Positions 1 through 7,795 of a stretch of 64,000 bases of DNA are shown here, piece by piece. Both the position numbers and the translations under genes were made by a program. Origin of the DNA: Corallococcus silvisoli. Its GTDB lineage: Bacteria; Myxococcota; Myxococcia; Myxococcales; Myxococcaceae. The stretch spans positions 1 through 64,000 of the forward strand of contig NZ_JAAAPJ010000030.1 of NCBI RefSeq assembly GCF_009909145.1, written 5' to 3'. The stretch's first letter is position 1, and each line of letters opens with the position of its first letter. Under the pieces are notes generated by a model. It ran no database searches, was not told where the DNA came from, and saw only the letters and a list, made by a program, of their open reading frames with translations.

Positions 1-884
1 CGATGTGTAGCGTCGAGAAGCTGTTCGCCGACCTTCATCGCGTGCAGGGAATGATGGAGCCCACGCTGGCGGACCTCGCTTCCCTGGACCCGGAGCGGGT
101 CGAAGCGGCGACCCTCGCGATGCCCGAGTTGATGGGGAAGCTGACCCGTGAGTTCGGCACGCTCCAGCGAGAGACCCGCTCGACCATGAAACTCGGCGGG
201 CAGGTCATCGCGGCGATGAAGGCGTTGGAGATGGTCGCCATGATCTCCACGCTGAAGATGTCGCTGCCACGGCTACCTCCCGCTGCCCCCGCGACGCTCG
301 GTGTCGGCCTCGTGATGAGTTCGGGTGGAGTCATGGTGGGCTCACGGATTGTCGTCTCCGCCGAGTGGGTCGAGATGATGCGAAGGCTCGTGCAGGCGGG
401 CGTCATCTCCGTGCCCGCCGTCGGCGCGGCCGTCCTCATTCAGGGCGGACAGGTCCTGATGGCCCAGGCGCATCAGGACCTACCCAAGGGTGTGCGCGAC
501 GCGCTGGGAGACAGCCCCGAAGTGCGCGGCATGCACGAGACCGGCAGAGCGGGGGCGGGCATGTCCGACGCACCCAAGCACCACGTGTTGCCGCAAGAGC
601 ACCGCGAGTGGTTCGAGCAGCGCGGCTTCAAGGGCGACATGGACATCGACCAGTTCTGCGTCCGGTTGGAGCAGGCTCACCACGAGGCGATCCACGGTGG
701 AGGGAACTGGAAGCTGGGACGCATGTGGCCCGGTGAATGGAACCGGATGATCATGGAGACTCTGATAGATGCCGAGGTTGAAGCCGGACGAATGTTGACG
801 CGGAATCAGGTCCTGGACATCGTCGCGGAGCGTATGAAGGGCTACAAAGTCCCGATCACGTTCACGACAGGGCGGAGCCGATGA
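1..884 (+). CDS. Sit-like polymorphic toxin lipoprotein (DUF2380 type), 5'-truncated by window
   Basis: The first two bases finish a Pro codon before Met-Cys-Ser, and the complete paralogue at 48.8-50.3 kb has Cys-Pro-Met-Cys-Ser at the same place, so the gene starts outside the window. The visible 293 residues hold the alpha-helical core with a Gly/Val-rich hydrophobic stretch (about residues 95-155) and a C-terminal effector tip with HHVLPQEH followed by HHEAIHGGGNW, a His-rich pattern like HNH-type nuclease tips. I recognise the myxobacterial TIGR02269/DUF2380 lipoprotein family. Such lipoproteins include toxins passed between cells by outer membrane exchange; that role is inferred here. 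The last 4 bases overlap the start of the partner gene, which fits toxin-immunity coupling. The two copies are nearly identical up to WPGEWN and diverge afterwards. Confidence 0.75.
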   Translation, partial: MCSVEKLFADLHRVQGMMEPTLADLASLDPERVEAATLAMPELMGKLTREFGTLQRETRSTMKLGGQVIAAMKALEMVAMISTLKMSLPRLPPAAPATLGVGLVMSSGGVMVGSRIVVSAEWVEMMRRLVQAGVISVPAVGAAVLIQGGQVLMAQAHQDLPKGVRDALGDSPEVRGMHETGRAGAGMSDAPKHHVLPQEHREWFEQRGFKGDMDIDQFCVRLEQAHHEAIHGGGNWKLGRMWPGEWNRMIMETLIDAEVEAGRMLTRNQVLDIVAERMKGYKVPITFTTGRSR

Positions 885-1351
885 CCGACGGACGTTCATG
901 GGACGGCAACTGGAAGGCCCGCTTGTATGAACGCGTCCGCGAACGGGGCTACGACTCACTCACGGCATTTGCCGAGGCCCGTCCCACCGCATCGTTGGTG
1001 GCGCTGGCCGAGGAGCTGGGTCCGGACGACGTTGCCGGAATTCAGGTGTACGACGGATTGGTGGCTGAAGCAGTGCGAAGCAAACGAGTGACCCGCTTGG
1101 TACGTGGACAACTTGTGCGCGAGCTGTGGGGGAGCATCCCTGAGGGTTGGCCGACCGTGTTGGATGACGACAACCGATTCAAGGTCGCCAAGGCGCTTGG
1201 CCTTTGGTCCGGCATTGTCCCAGAAACGCATAAGGCGAGGGTTCGACTGGCTAGGGAGGCACTCCGCGCCAATCCCCCCCCTTCAGGCTGGCGTCCGCTC
1301 GGTCCCGACGACGAGCTTCTCCGCACGCTCTTGCCGGACGAAGAAGCCTGA
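881..1351 (+). CDS. Putative cognate immunity protein of the Sit-like toxin
   Basis: This 156-residue soluble protein has no signal peptide, so it should stay in the cytoplasm, where an incoming nuclease toxin would act. Its ATG lies in the ATGA overlap with the toxin stop. It aligns over its full length with the protein at 48308-48778. Both carry ARLYERVRERGY near the N-terminus and end with the same WRPLGPDDELLRTLLPDEEA tail, but residues about 25-120 differ at many sites. That is the expected pattern if the middle contacts the variable toxin tip. The immunity function comes from gene order and co-divergence; I do not recognise a characterised domain. Confidence 0.7.
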   Translation: MTDGRSWDGNWKARLYERVRERGYDSLTAFAEARPTASLVALAEELGPDDVAGIQVYDGLVAEAVRSKRVTRLVRGQLVRELWGSIPEGWPTVLDDDNRFKVAKALGLWSGIVPETHKARVRLAREALRANPPPSGWRPLGPDDELLRTLLPDEEA

Positions 1352-1401
1352 CCGGAAGCGGCGACCCTGCGAGCCGGTGCGGGAGCCGCCATGTGCCCCC
1401 A

Positions 1402-1435
1402 GTGTGCCCCTCCAGCATGGAATGAGGGTGCACAC
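1402..1435 (+). terminator. Hairpin after the immunity gene
   Basis: GTGTGCCCCTC (1402-1412) can pair with GAGGGTGCACAC (1424-1435), leaving an 11-nt loop and one bulge, 50 bases after the stop codon. No T-run follows. The left arm and the sequence before it (CCATGTGCCCCCAGTGTG) recur after the second immunity gene near 48.27-48.30 kb, so this terminator-like element travels with the cassette. To 1553 there is no gene; a 7-bp inverted repeat CGATAGG/CCTATCG sits at 1487-1493 and 1522-1528. Confidence 0.5.
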
Positions 1436-1553
1436 CAGGGGACGGCGTGAGACGGGACGGGATAGCGAGCCCGAGTGAAATCAGGGCGATAGGGGGTAAC
1501 GGCGCGTCCTGCCTGGGGCTTCCTATCGTCCTGACTACCGCACGGGCCCGCGA

Positions 1554-2306
1554 CTACTGGATCGCGAAGATGAGCGTCACCTTCGCCTGCACCGTCTGCT
1601 CCTCCGGCTGGATGGACGTGGCGGGTGCGGCGCGCGCCCCGGCCATGTCCATGGCGAAGGTGGCCGGGTACAGGCGCGGAGCCTCCGTCACCGTGCTCGC
1701 GTCCAGCACCGCGCCCAGCTTCACGTTGAGCGCCGAGGCCAGCACCTCCGCCGACTTGCGCGCGCGCGTCACCGCCTGCCGCAGGGCCTCTGCCTGCACG
1801 GCGTCCTGACGGCTCAGCCCGAAGCGCACCGAGTCCACCCGGTTCGCCCCCGCCGCCAGCGCCTTGTCCAACAGTCCGCCCACCTTGGACAGGTCCGTCA
1901 CGTGGACGCTGACCAGGTTGCTCACGCGGTACCCCTTGAGCTTCGGCTCTCCCCCCTGGGGCGGTGGCGGCATGTACTCCGGATAGACGTTGTAGTTGCG
2001 CGTCTGCAGGTCGCGCTTCGCGATGCCCGCGGACGTCAGCGCCGCCAGCACCTTCTCCATCTGCTTCGCGTTCTCCTCCCCCGCGGCCTTCGCGTTCGCG
2101 GCGGACGTCTCCACCGCCACGTCGATGAAGGCCTCATCTGGCTGCGCCTTCACCTCCCCCGTGCCCTCCACCCGCAGCGTGCGCACCTGCGGATCCACGG
2201 GAGGCCGCGCCTGCGGCGAACCGGGCGGCGGGACCTGCGCTTGCGCGGCGGCGGTGAAGCCCGCGAGTACCACCAGCATCGACAACATCCTGCGAACAGC
2301 GGACAT
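1554..2306 (-). CDS. SIMPL (DUF541) domain periplasmic protein
   Basis: This 250-residue protein has an N-terminal signal sequence (MSAVRRMLSMLVVLAGF, then an Ala-rich region with AQAQ as the likely cleavage site) followed by one SIMPL/DUF541 domain. Typical sequences are RTLRVEGTGEVKAQPDEAFI at the domain start, RNYNVYPEYMPP and YRVSNLVSVHVTDLSKVG. SIMPL proteins are periplasmic or outer-membrane-associated and of unclear biochemistry; some are linked to stress tolerance. The start at 2306 is chosen because GGAAGGAGG lies just upstream and the signal peptide then begins properly; a longer in-frame start at 2372 lacks both. It stands alone, with no clear operon partner. Confidence 0.88.
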   Translation of the reverse strand: MSAVRRMLSMLVVLAGFTAAAQAQVPPPGSPQARPPVDPQVRTLRVEGTGEVKAQPDEAFIDVAVETSAANAKAAGEENAKQMEKVLAALTSAGIAKRDLQTRNYNVYPEYMPPPPQGGEPKLKGYRVSNLVSVHVTDLSKVGGLLDKALAAGANRVDSVRFGLSRQDAVQAEALRQAVTRARKSAEVLASALNVKLGAVLDASTVTEAPRLYPATFAMDMAGARAAPATSIQPEEQTVQAKVTLIFAIQ

Positions 2307-2432
2307 GGCGCCTCCTTCCCAAGGCGAAACCGGGACCGTCCCGCGTCTAGCGCGAAAGCCCCCTGTCTCCAAGACGCCCCGGCCCGGCGGACATTCACCG
2401 GCCCCGGGGCGTCTGGCGCCCGTCGGGATCGA

Positions 2433-3080
2433 CTAGTGGGGAAGCGACTCGCCCGTCCGGCCCAGCGACGCGACCGATTCCAGCGGCTTCTTCAGCGGAC
2501 GCCGCGCGGCCTTGCGCACCTGCGTCTCCGCCTTGCGGCGCGCGGTGCGCAGCGCGTCCCGGCCCATGTCCATCACCGCCGCCACCGCGCCCGTCAGCAG
2601 GTTGCCCGGCGGGCTGTCCGGCAAGGCCGGGTGCGGATGCGTGGGCGCCGCCTTCTTCGCCTGCGCCAGCGCCTCCCCCATCTGCCGCAGCTCCTGCGGC
2701 TTGAAGACCTTCTTCACCTCCGGGAAGAGGTACTGCTCCTCCTCCGTGACGTGGGCGCGCACGCTCTCCATCAGCACGTGCACCTTCGCGTCGAAGCGCT
2801 CCGACTCCGGCGGCAGCACGTCCAGCTCCGACAGCACCCACTTCATCACGTGGTGCTCCTCCAACGCGCGCAGCACGTCCTGCGACAGCGCCTCCGCCCG
2901 CGCGCGCACCGCCGGATAGAAGACCTGCTCCTCGATGGCCGCGTGCACGGACAGCTCCCGCACCATCTGTTCCACCAGCCTGCGCTTGTGCGCCAGCGCG
3001 TGGTCCCCCGCCTTCTCGAACTTGCGGAACAGCTGCTCCACCGTCTTGTGGTCCGCCTTCAACAGCATGATGGCATCCAT
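2433..3080 (-). CDS. Hemerythrin HHE-domain protein
   Basis: The 215-residue protein opens with MDAIMLLKADHKTVEQLFRK, the classic start of an HHE cation-binding helix bundle. Further metal-ligand positions are HAAIEEQVFYP, EEHHVMKWVLSEL and HVTEEEQYLFPEV. These His/Glu residues would hold a non-haem di-iron centre that binds oxygen or senses redox or NO state. The last 70 residues are a Lys/Arg/Ala-rich tail without recognised fold (KTARRKAETQVRKAARRPL is typical), possibly a nucleic-acid or membrane-surface contact. GGAAGGGAG precedes the ATG at 3080. An in-frame extension upstream is GC-rich and low-complexity and is not used. Confidence 0.88.
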   Translation of the reverse strand: MDAIMLLKADHKTVEQLFRKFEKAGDHALAHKRRLVEQMVRELSVHAAIEEQVFYPAVRARAEALSQDVLRALEEHHVMKWVLSELDVLPPESERFDAKVHVLMESVRAHVTEEEQYLFPEVKKVFKPQELRQMGEALAQAKKAAPTHPHPALPDSPPGNLLTGAVAAVMDMGRDALRTARRKAETQVRKAARRPLKKPLESVASLGRTGESLPH

Positions 3081-3383
3081 GGGCCGTCTCCCTTCCTGCA
3101 TCGGGGGGCCGCGCCACCCCCTGATGAGCGCGCCCGGGCCCCCTGAACCCTGGCACAGCGCGGCACGGAGTGAAGGGTGGGGATGGATTCCCGGCCGCGC
3201 CCACCCGTGCCTCCCTGCCCCCCGCGTCCGGATGGAGGGCAGGCGGACAGGAGCCCCCGGAGTGTCCAGAAGGCGTCGCGAATACCGCCCTGCCCCCCAC
3301 TCCCCAGGACGCGGCGGCATGCACACCGTGCGCGCTCAGATTCGGTCTCGCGCGGGCGGCGGGCAAGGGAGCGGGGGCATACC

Positions 3384-4355
3384 GTGACGACGAAGACGCT
3401 GCGCGTGCAGGTGGCACGCATCCTCCGCGAGGCGGAGGGCATCCAGTCCTACGAGCTGGTCGCCGAGGACGGCGGCGCGCTGCCCGAGTTCGAGGCCGGC
3501 GCCCACCTGGACGTGCGGGTGCCGGGCCTGGACGGCATGCGCCAGTACTCCCTCTGCAACGACCCGGGCGAGACGCACCGCTACGTCATCGCCGTGCAGC
3601 GCGACGCCCAGGGGCGCGGCGGCTCCAAGGCCATGCATGACCGCGTCCGCGAGGGCGACGTGCTCACCGTGAGCGCGCCCCTCAACGACTTCCCGCTGCT
3701 GTACGGCCGCAGCTACGTGCTCATCGCGGGAGGCATCGGCATCACGCCGCTGCTGGCCATGGCTCGCGTGCTGGAGCGCACCGGCGCGGAGTGGGTGCTG
3801 CACTACTGCACGCGCAGCCAGGACCGGACCGCCTTCACGGAGCTGTTGTCCTCACCGTCGTTCGCGGGCCGCGTGCACGTGCACCACGACGGAGGGGACC
3901 CGGCGAAGGGGCTGGACGTGCGGGCGCTGCTCGCCAGCCGGGGCCCGGGCACGCGGCTGTACTGCTGCGGCCCCGCGGGCCTGATGAAGGCCGTGCGCGA
4001 AGCGGCGACGCTGCACAAGTGGCCCTGGGAGAAGGTGCACTTCGAGGCCTTCACCGCCGAGGGCACCGCCGCCACCCACGCGAAGCCGGAGGAGGACTTC
4101 GAGGTGGCGCTGAAGAGCACCGGCCAGGTGCTGCGCGTCCCGGCCGGCAAGAGCGTGCTCAACGTGCTGCGCACCCACGGAGTGAAGGTGGAGAGCGACT
4201 GCGAGGCCGGCTCCTGCGGCACCTGCGTCACCCGCGTGTGCGAGGGCACCCCCGACCACCGCGACACCTTCTTCCAACAGGAGCCCGCGGGCGACGCGCG
4301 GATGCTCGTCTGCGTCTCGCGAGCCCGGTCCAAGCGGCTGGTGCTGGACCTGTAG
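3384..4355 (+). CDS. Phthalate dioxygenase reductase-like oxidoreductase (VanB family)
   Basis: The 323-residue protein has the order flavin domain, NAD domain, C-terminal plant-type 2Fe-2S domain, which is diagnostic of class IA oxygenase reductases such as VanB. Visible motifs are RQYSLCND (flavin binding) near residue 54, GGIGITPLLAMA (nucleotide binding) near 118, YCCGPAGLM, and the ferredoxin cluster CEAGSCGTC plus a downstream CVS. It would pass electrons from NAD(P)H to a Rieske oxygenase or other acceptor. No oxygenase component is adjacent, so its partner is unknown. The GTG at 3384 follows GGAGCGGGGG at good spacing; the longer upstream reading is Pro/Arg-rich and unlikely to be translated. 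Confidence 0.88.
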   Translation: MTTKTLRVQVARILREAEGIQSYELVAEDGGALPEFEAGAHLDVRVPGLDGMRQYSLCNDPGETHRYVIAVQRDAQGRGGSKAMHDRVREGDVLTVSAPLNDFPLLYGRSYVLIAGGIGITPLLAMARVLERTGAEWVLHYCTRSQDRTAFTELLSSPSFAGRVHVHHDGGDPAKGLDVRALLASRGPGTRLYCCGPAGLMKAVREAATLHKWPWEKVHFEAFTAEGTAATHAKPEEDFEVALKSTGQVLRVPAGKSVLNVLRTHGVKVESDCEAGSCGTCVTRVCEGTPDHRDTFFQQEPAGDARMLVCVSRARSKRLVLDL

Positions 4356-4445
4356 CCGCCCCTCGACACGCGGCGATGCATTGAAGCGCGCCTCCACGCG
4401 GCGGGCCGCCTATGCTCGCGCCCCGCTCGCACACAAGAGAGGCTG

Positions 4446-5123
4446 ATGAGCCACGGGATGTTGTTCACCATGGACACCCCTCCCACGGAGGCCCGCTACC
4501 AGGGCCGGCTGTGGGTGGCGGATCTGCTGGACCTCACGGGCGCCGCGCTCGTGGGCTGGGGCGCGTTGCGCGCGGCGGAGCAGGTCTCCACGGCCGGCAA
4601 GCTCGCGCTGGCGGGCGTCGCCGCGTGGCTGGTGCTGTCCGGCGTGGGCGGGCTCACGGGCCGCACCCCGGGTCGTCACGCGCTGGGCCTGAGGCTGGAG
4701 CGCGCCGATGGCGCCGCGCCGGGCCTGGGCACGGGGCTCGTGCGCGCGCTCACCGCCCCCGTGGAGCTGCTGCTCCAGGTCGTGCTGCAGCGCCGGCCCC
4801 TGGACGAGCGGCTGGGGGTGCACGCGGGCGCGATTCCAGGGGGCTTGCGCGGCTGGCTGCGCGGCCTGCCGCTGCCGCTCGTGGGGACCGCGCTGCTCGC
4901 GGGCGCGGTGTGGAGCATCGTCACGCCCACCCACCAGGAGATGCTCCAGTACCTGGACCGCACGCTGACCGGCTGGCACTGCTGCCACGGCACGCGCGAG
5001 GTCACCTGGCAGTGCCGCACGTCCTTGTCCCGCGCGGTCCGCGACGCGAAGGGCGGCGACACGGAGGTGGCCGGCTTCCTGCGCACCGAGTGCCCCGTGG
5101 CCGCCGCGCGGTTGGCGCCTTGA
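4446..5123 (+). CDS. RDD family membrane protein
   Basis: The 225-residue protein has the RDD pattern. Arg and Asp residues occur in the first hydrophobic region (RLWVADLLDLTGAALVGW), then GRTPGRHALGLRLERADG with a following helix, then PLDERLG before a last hydrophobic segment (PLVGTALLAGAVWSIVT). Three or so membrane segments are likely. RDD proteins are small membrane proteins of mostly unknown role, some proposed as ion transporters. The C-terminal 60 residues after the last helix carry four Cys (WHCCHG, WQC, TEC) and look like an extra periplasmic segment, absent from minimal RDD proteins. It converges on the kinase gene below. Confidence 0.8.
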   Translation: MSHGMLFTMDTPPTEARYQGRLWVADLLDLTGAALVGWGALRAAEQVSTAGKLALAGVAAWLVLSGVGGLTGRTPGRHALGLRLERADGAAPGLGTGLVRALTAPVELLLQVVLQRRPLDERLGVHAGAIPGGLRGWLRGLPLPLVGTALLAGAVWSIVTPTHQEMLQYLDRTLTGWHCCHGTREVTWQCRTSLSRAVRDAKGGDTEVAGFLRTECPVAAARLAP

Positions 5124-5124
5124 G

Positions 5125-5148
5125 GCGCGGGGCTCCCTGAGCCCGCGC
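5125..5148. terminator. Bidirectional hairpin between convergent genes
   Basis: GCGCGGGGCTC and GAGCCCGCGC form a near-perfect stem (one extra G) with a tiny loop. It sits between the stop codons of the RDD gene and the convergent kinase gene. Neither side has a long T-run, as is common in such GC-rich genomes. Confidence 0.6.
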
Positions 5149-5150
5149 GG

Positions 5151-7451
5151 CTACTGCTTGCGCAGCGGGAAGTCCGCCTGGCCTTCCTTGCAGATGACGC
5201 GGACCACCTGTTCGGCCACCATGGGGGCGCTGGCCTGCACGGAGAAGTAGGGCGCCCCCGTCTTCACCTTGTGCTCCCGGTAGGGCTCCAGCCCCGCCAT
5301 CAGCGCCTGCTGCCGCCGGGCCAGGATGATGCGGCACTGCGACCAGGAGATGGTGTCGTCGTTGATGAGCGTCAGGGTGCGGTTGAAGTTGCTCCCCAGC
5401 AGGCCATCCACCAGCGCCTTGCCCAGCAGTTCGCGCGGCGCCGCGGGCTTCTCCTCGCGCACGGGCGCCGCGACCGGCGTGGGCTCCGCTGGAGCCGGAG
5501 CCGCCACCGGGACCGAGGCCGCGCGCGTGGCCAACACCACGAAGCGCGGCTCCTTCGCGGCGTCCGCCTCCGCGTCCAGCCGCAGGGTCATCCGCTTGCG
5601 GTCCGGCTTGATGTTCAACACGGTGGCCGTCCCCAGCAGCGGGTGCTTGCGGGCCCCGCGCGCCCGGGGCCCCACCACCTGGAACACCGCGCCCGCGTTG
5701 ATGCCGGACGGCACGGACGTGTTCGCCACGCGCTGGCCGCCGCCCGTCTCCTTGATCTCCACCAGCGGCGCGTCCACGGACACCAGGAGGGCCTGACGCA
5801 CGGGCCGCTTCGTCCCCGGAGCCGGCTTCACCCCCGGGTGCGTGTCGCCTCCGCGCACCGCCTCCACCCCCATGCCCGCGTCCGGCGCCGCGCTGTCGGC
5901 GATCACCGGCGGCTCCTCGGACGGAGCCACCACCGGCGGCGGGGGCGGTTCGACCTTCGGGGGCGTGGCCACCACCGGCTCGGCCGGAGGCGGAGACCGC
6001 ACGGCGGGCGGAGGCCGCGCGGGCGTGCTCGATGACCGGAGGACGTACGTGGTGAGCCCCACGGAGGCGCCCACCAGCAGCAGCGCGGCCATGGCGATCC
6101 GCGCCACCGGCCGGCCGCGCTCGGGCCGCGCCAGCGCCTGCTCGGGCGCCGCGGGCGTCCCCACCGCGGCGGCGGCCTGCCCCGTCGTGGCGGGCAGGTG
6201 CACCGCGGTGGCGCCCAGCGCGGCCGCGTCCACGGCGTCGTTGTTCCGGGCCACGCCGCCAGAGCCGGAGGAATGGGACACGAACGTGCCGCTGGGCCCC
6301 CGCGCGGAGCCCTCCGTTTCGATGCGCCCCGTGTCCCGCCGCCCACCGTCCGGCGGCCCCACCGTGCGCAGCGCCGTGGCGTCGAAGGCGGCCCCGTCCG
6401 CCGCGTTGCCAGCGCCATACAGGCCGGTGCCCGACGAGCCGCTCCTCGCGGCCGGTGACGGCGTGCGCCGCTCCCCGTGCACGCCGGACGTCAGCTTGCG
6501 CTGCTCGGCGAAGGCCTCCGGGCAGACGGCGCGGACGAACTCGCCCACCTCCTCCGCGCCCACCGGCGCGCCCGTGCGCAGCAGCTCCGCGTTGAGCGAG
6601 CGGCCGAAGTCATCCGCCCGCGCGTACCGGTCCGCTGGCAGCGGCGCCAGCGCGCGGCGCACCGCGGCCTCCAGCGGCGGCTCCACGTCCGGCCGGAAGT
6701 CCGTCAGCGACGGCACCACCGGGTTCGACATGGCCGCCATCATCTCGCCCACCGTGCCGTGGGGAACCAGCCCACGGCCCGCGAGCATCTCCCACACCAC
6801 CACGGCGCAGGAGTAGATGTCGCTGCGGTGGTCCAACGGCTCGGCGCGCACCTGCTCCGGGGACATGTAGCCCAGCTTCCCCATCACCGTGGACGGCAGC
6901 GTGTACTTGCTGCGCGCGGTGGACTTCGCGAGGCCGAAGTCGATGACCTTCACCTCGCCCTCGTACGACACCATCACGTTGTGCGGGGACACGTCCCGGT
7001 GGACGATGCCCAGCGGCTCGCCGTCCGTGCCCGTCTTGCGGTGCGCGTACCCCAGCCCCTCCGCGATGCGCTGGCCGATGTAGAGCGCCACCGGCGCCGG
7101 CACCGCCCGCCCCTGGGAGCGCGCCTGCTCCAGCAGGTACCCCAGGTCCACGCCCGCCACGTACTCCAGGGCCATGTAGTACGTGCCGTCCGCCTCACCC
7201 ATGTCGTACACCTGGGCGATGGAGGAGTGCACCAGGTGCACCAGCACCTTGGCCTCGTGGTGGAACCGGTCCAGGAACTGCCGGTCCTTCACCAGCCCCG
7301 GCAGGATGGTCTTCACGATGCAGGGCTTCTCGAAGCCCGCGGCCCCGGACAGCTTCGCCAGGTACACCTCCCCCATGCCACCTTGGCCCAGGAGGTGGAC
7401 GAGCTCGTAGCGCCCGAAAAAACGGGGGGACTCTGTGGGTGCGGTGCTCAT
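5151..7451 (-). CDS. Membrane-anchored eukaryote-like Ser/Thr protein kinase
   Basis: The N-terminal 300 of 766 residues are a Hanks-type kinase with all key motifs: GQGGMGEVYLAK loop (residues 22-33), the VAIK-like IVK lysine near 47, catalytic HRDVSPHNVMV (151-161), DFG (171-173) and GYMSPEQV. A low-complexity Ser/Gly/Ala linker leads to one membrane helix (about 450-471), a Pro-rich spacer and a roughly 200-residue C-terminal domain of unknown fold outside the membrane. Single-pass topology suggests sensing by the outer domain and phosphorylation of cytoplasmic targets. The start at 7451 has GGAG 8 bases upstream; an in-frame ATG at 7487 is the alternative. The gene is divergent from the protease gene. 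Confidence 0.9.
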   Translation of the reverse strand: MSTAPTESPRFFGRYELVHLLGQGGMGEVYLAKLSGAAGFEKPCIVKTILPGLVKDRQFLDRFHHEAKVLVHLVHSSIAQVYDMGEADGTYYMALEYVAGVDLGYLLEQARSQGRAVPAPVALYIGQRIAEGLGYAHRKTGTDGEPLGIVHRDVSPHNVMVSYEGEVKVIDFGLAKSTARSKYTLPSTVMGKLGYMSPEQVRAEPLDHRSDIYSCAVVVWEMLAGRGLVPHGTVGEMMAAMSNPVVPSLTDFRPDVEPPLEAAVRRALAPLPADRYARADDFGRSLNAELLRTGAPVGAEEVGEFVRAVCPEAFAEQRKLTSGVHGERRTPSPAARSGSSGTGLYGAGNAADGAAFDATALRTVGPPDGGRRDTGRIETEGSARGPSGTFVSHSSGSGGVARNNDAVDAAALGATAVHLPATTGQAAAAVGTPAAPEQALARPERGRPVARIAMAALLLVGASVGLTTYVLRSSSTPARPPPAVRSPPPAEPVVATPPKVEPPPPPVVAPSEEPPVIADSAAPDAGMGVEAVRGGDTHPGVKPAPGTKRPVRQALLVSVDAPLVEIKETGGGQRVANTSVPSGINAGAVFQVVGPRARGARKHPLLGTATVLNIKPDRKRMTLRLDAEADAAKEPRFVVLATRAASVPVAAPAPAEPTPVAAPVREEKPAAPRELLGKALVDGLLGSNFNRTLTLINDDTISWSQCRIILARRQQALMAGLEPYREHKVKTGAPYFSVQASAPMVAEQVVRVICKEGQADFPLRKQ

Positions 7452-7795
7452 GGACTCGGCTCCGGAGCGCAGCACGGACTCCCCCATGGAATCAAGCCGC
7501 GCACCACGCGCCTCCCCTTCTTCTCAGAACCCAGACACCTCGCGCGTGGAAAAGAGAAAGTCCCGGGGCCGACGGAATTCCCGAGGCCCTGTTCCGGCTG
7601 ACAACAGGTGAGGTGTGCACCCGAGCACGTCCCACCGCCCGCGCCCCCCGGGACGTTGCGACTCCGACCCCAGATGCGTTCCCTCGGAAGAGCGCATCGC
7701 TTCCTTCCCCTGGGAGGGAGGCGTGCAGCTCCCAGCCCCCTGGCGCTTGGGGGTGCCGCCCTGCGGAAGGCCGTCCTGCCGGAAGGAGTCGCGTC
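7452..7795. promoter_or_regulatory. Divergent promoter region, kinase/protease
   Basis: This 344-base gap separates two divergent genes and must hold both promoters. I see no convincing -35/-10 or sigma-54 box. An inverted repeat CCTGTT/AACAGG with a 9-base spacer lies at 7588-7608 and could be an operator. GGAAGGAG at 7781-7788 is the protease ribosome binding site. Confidence 0.35.
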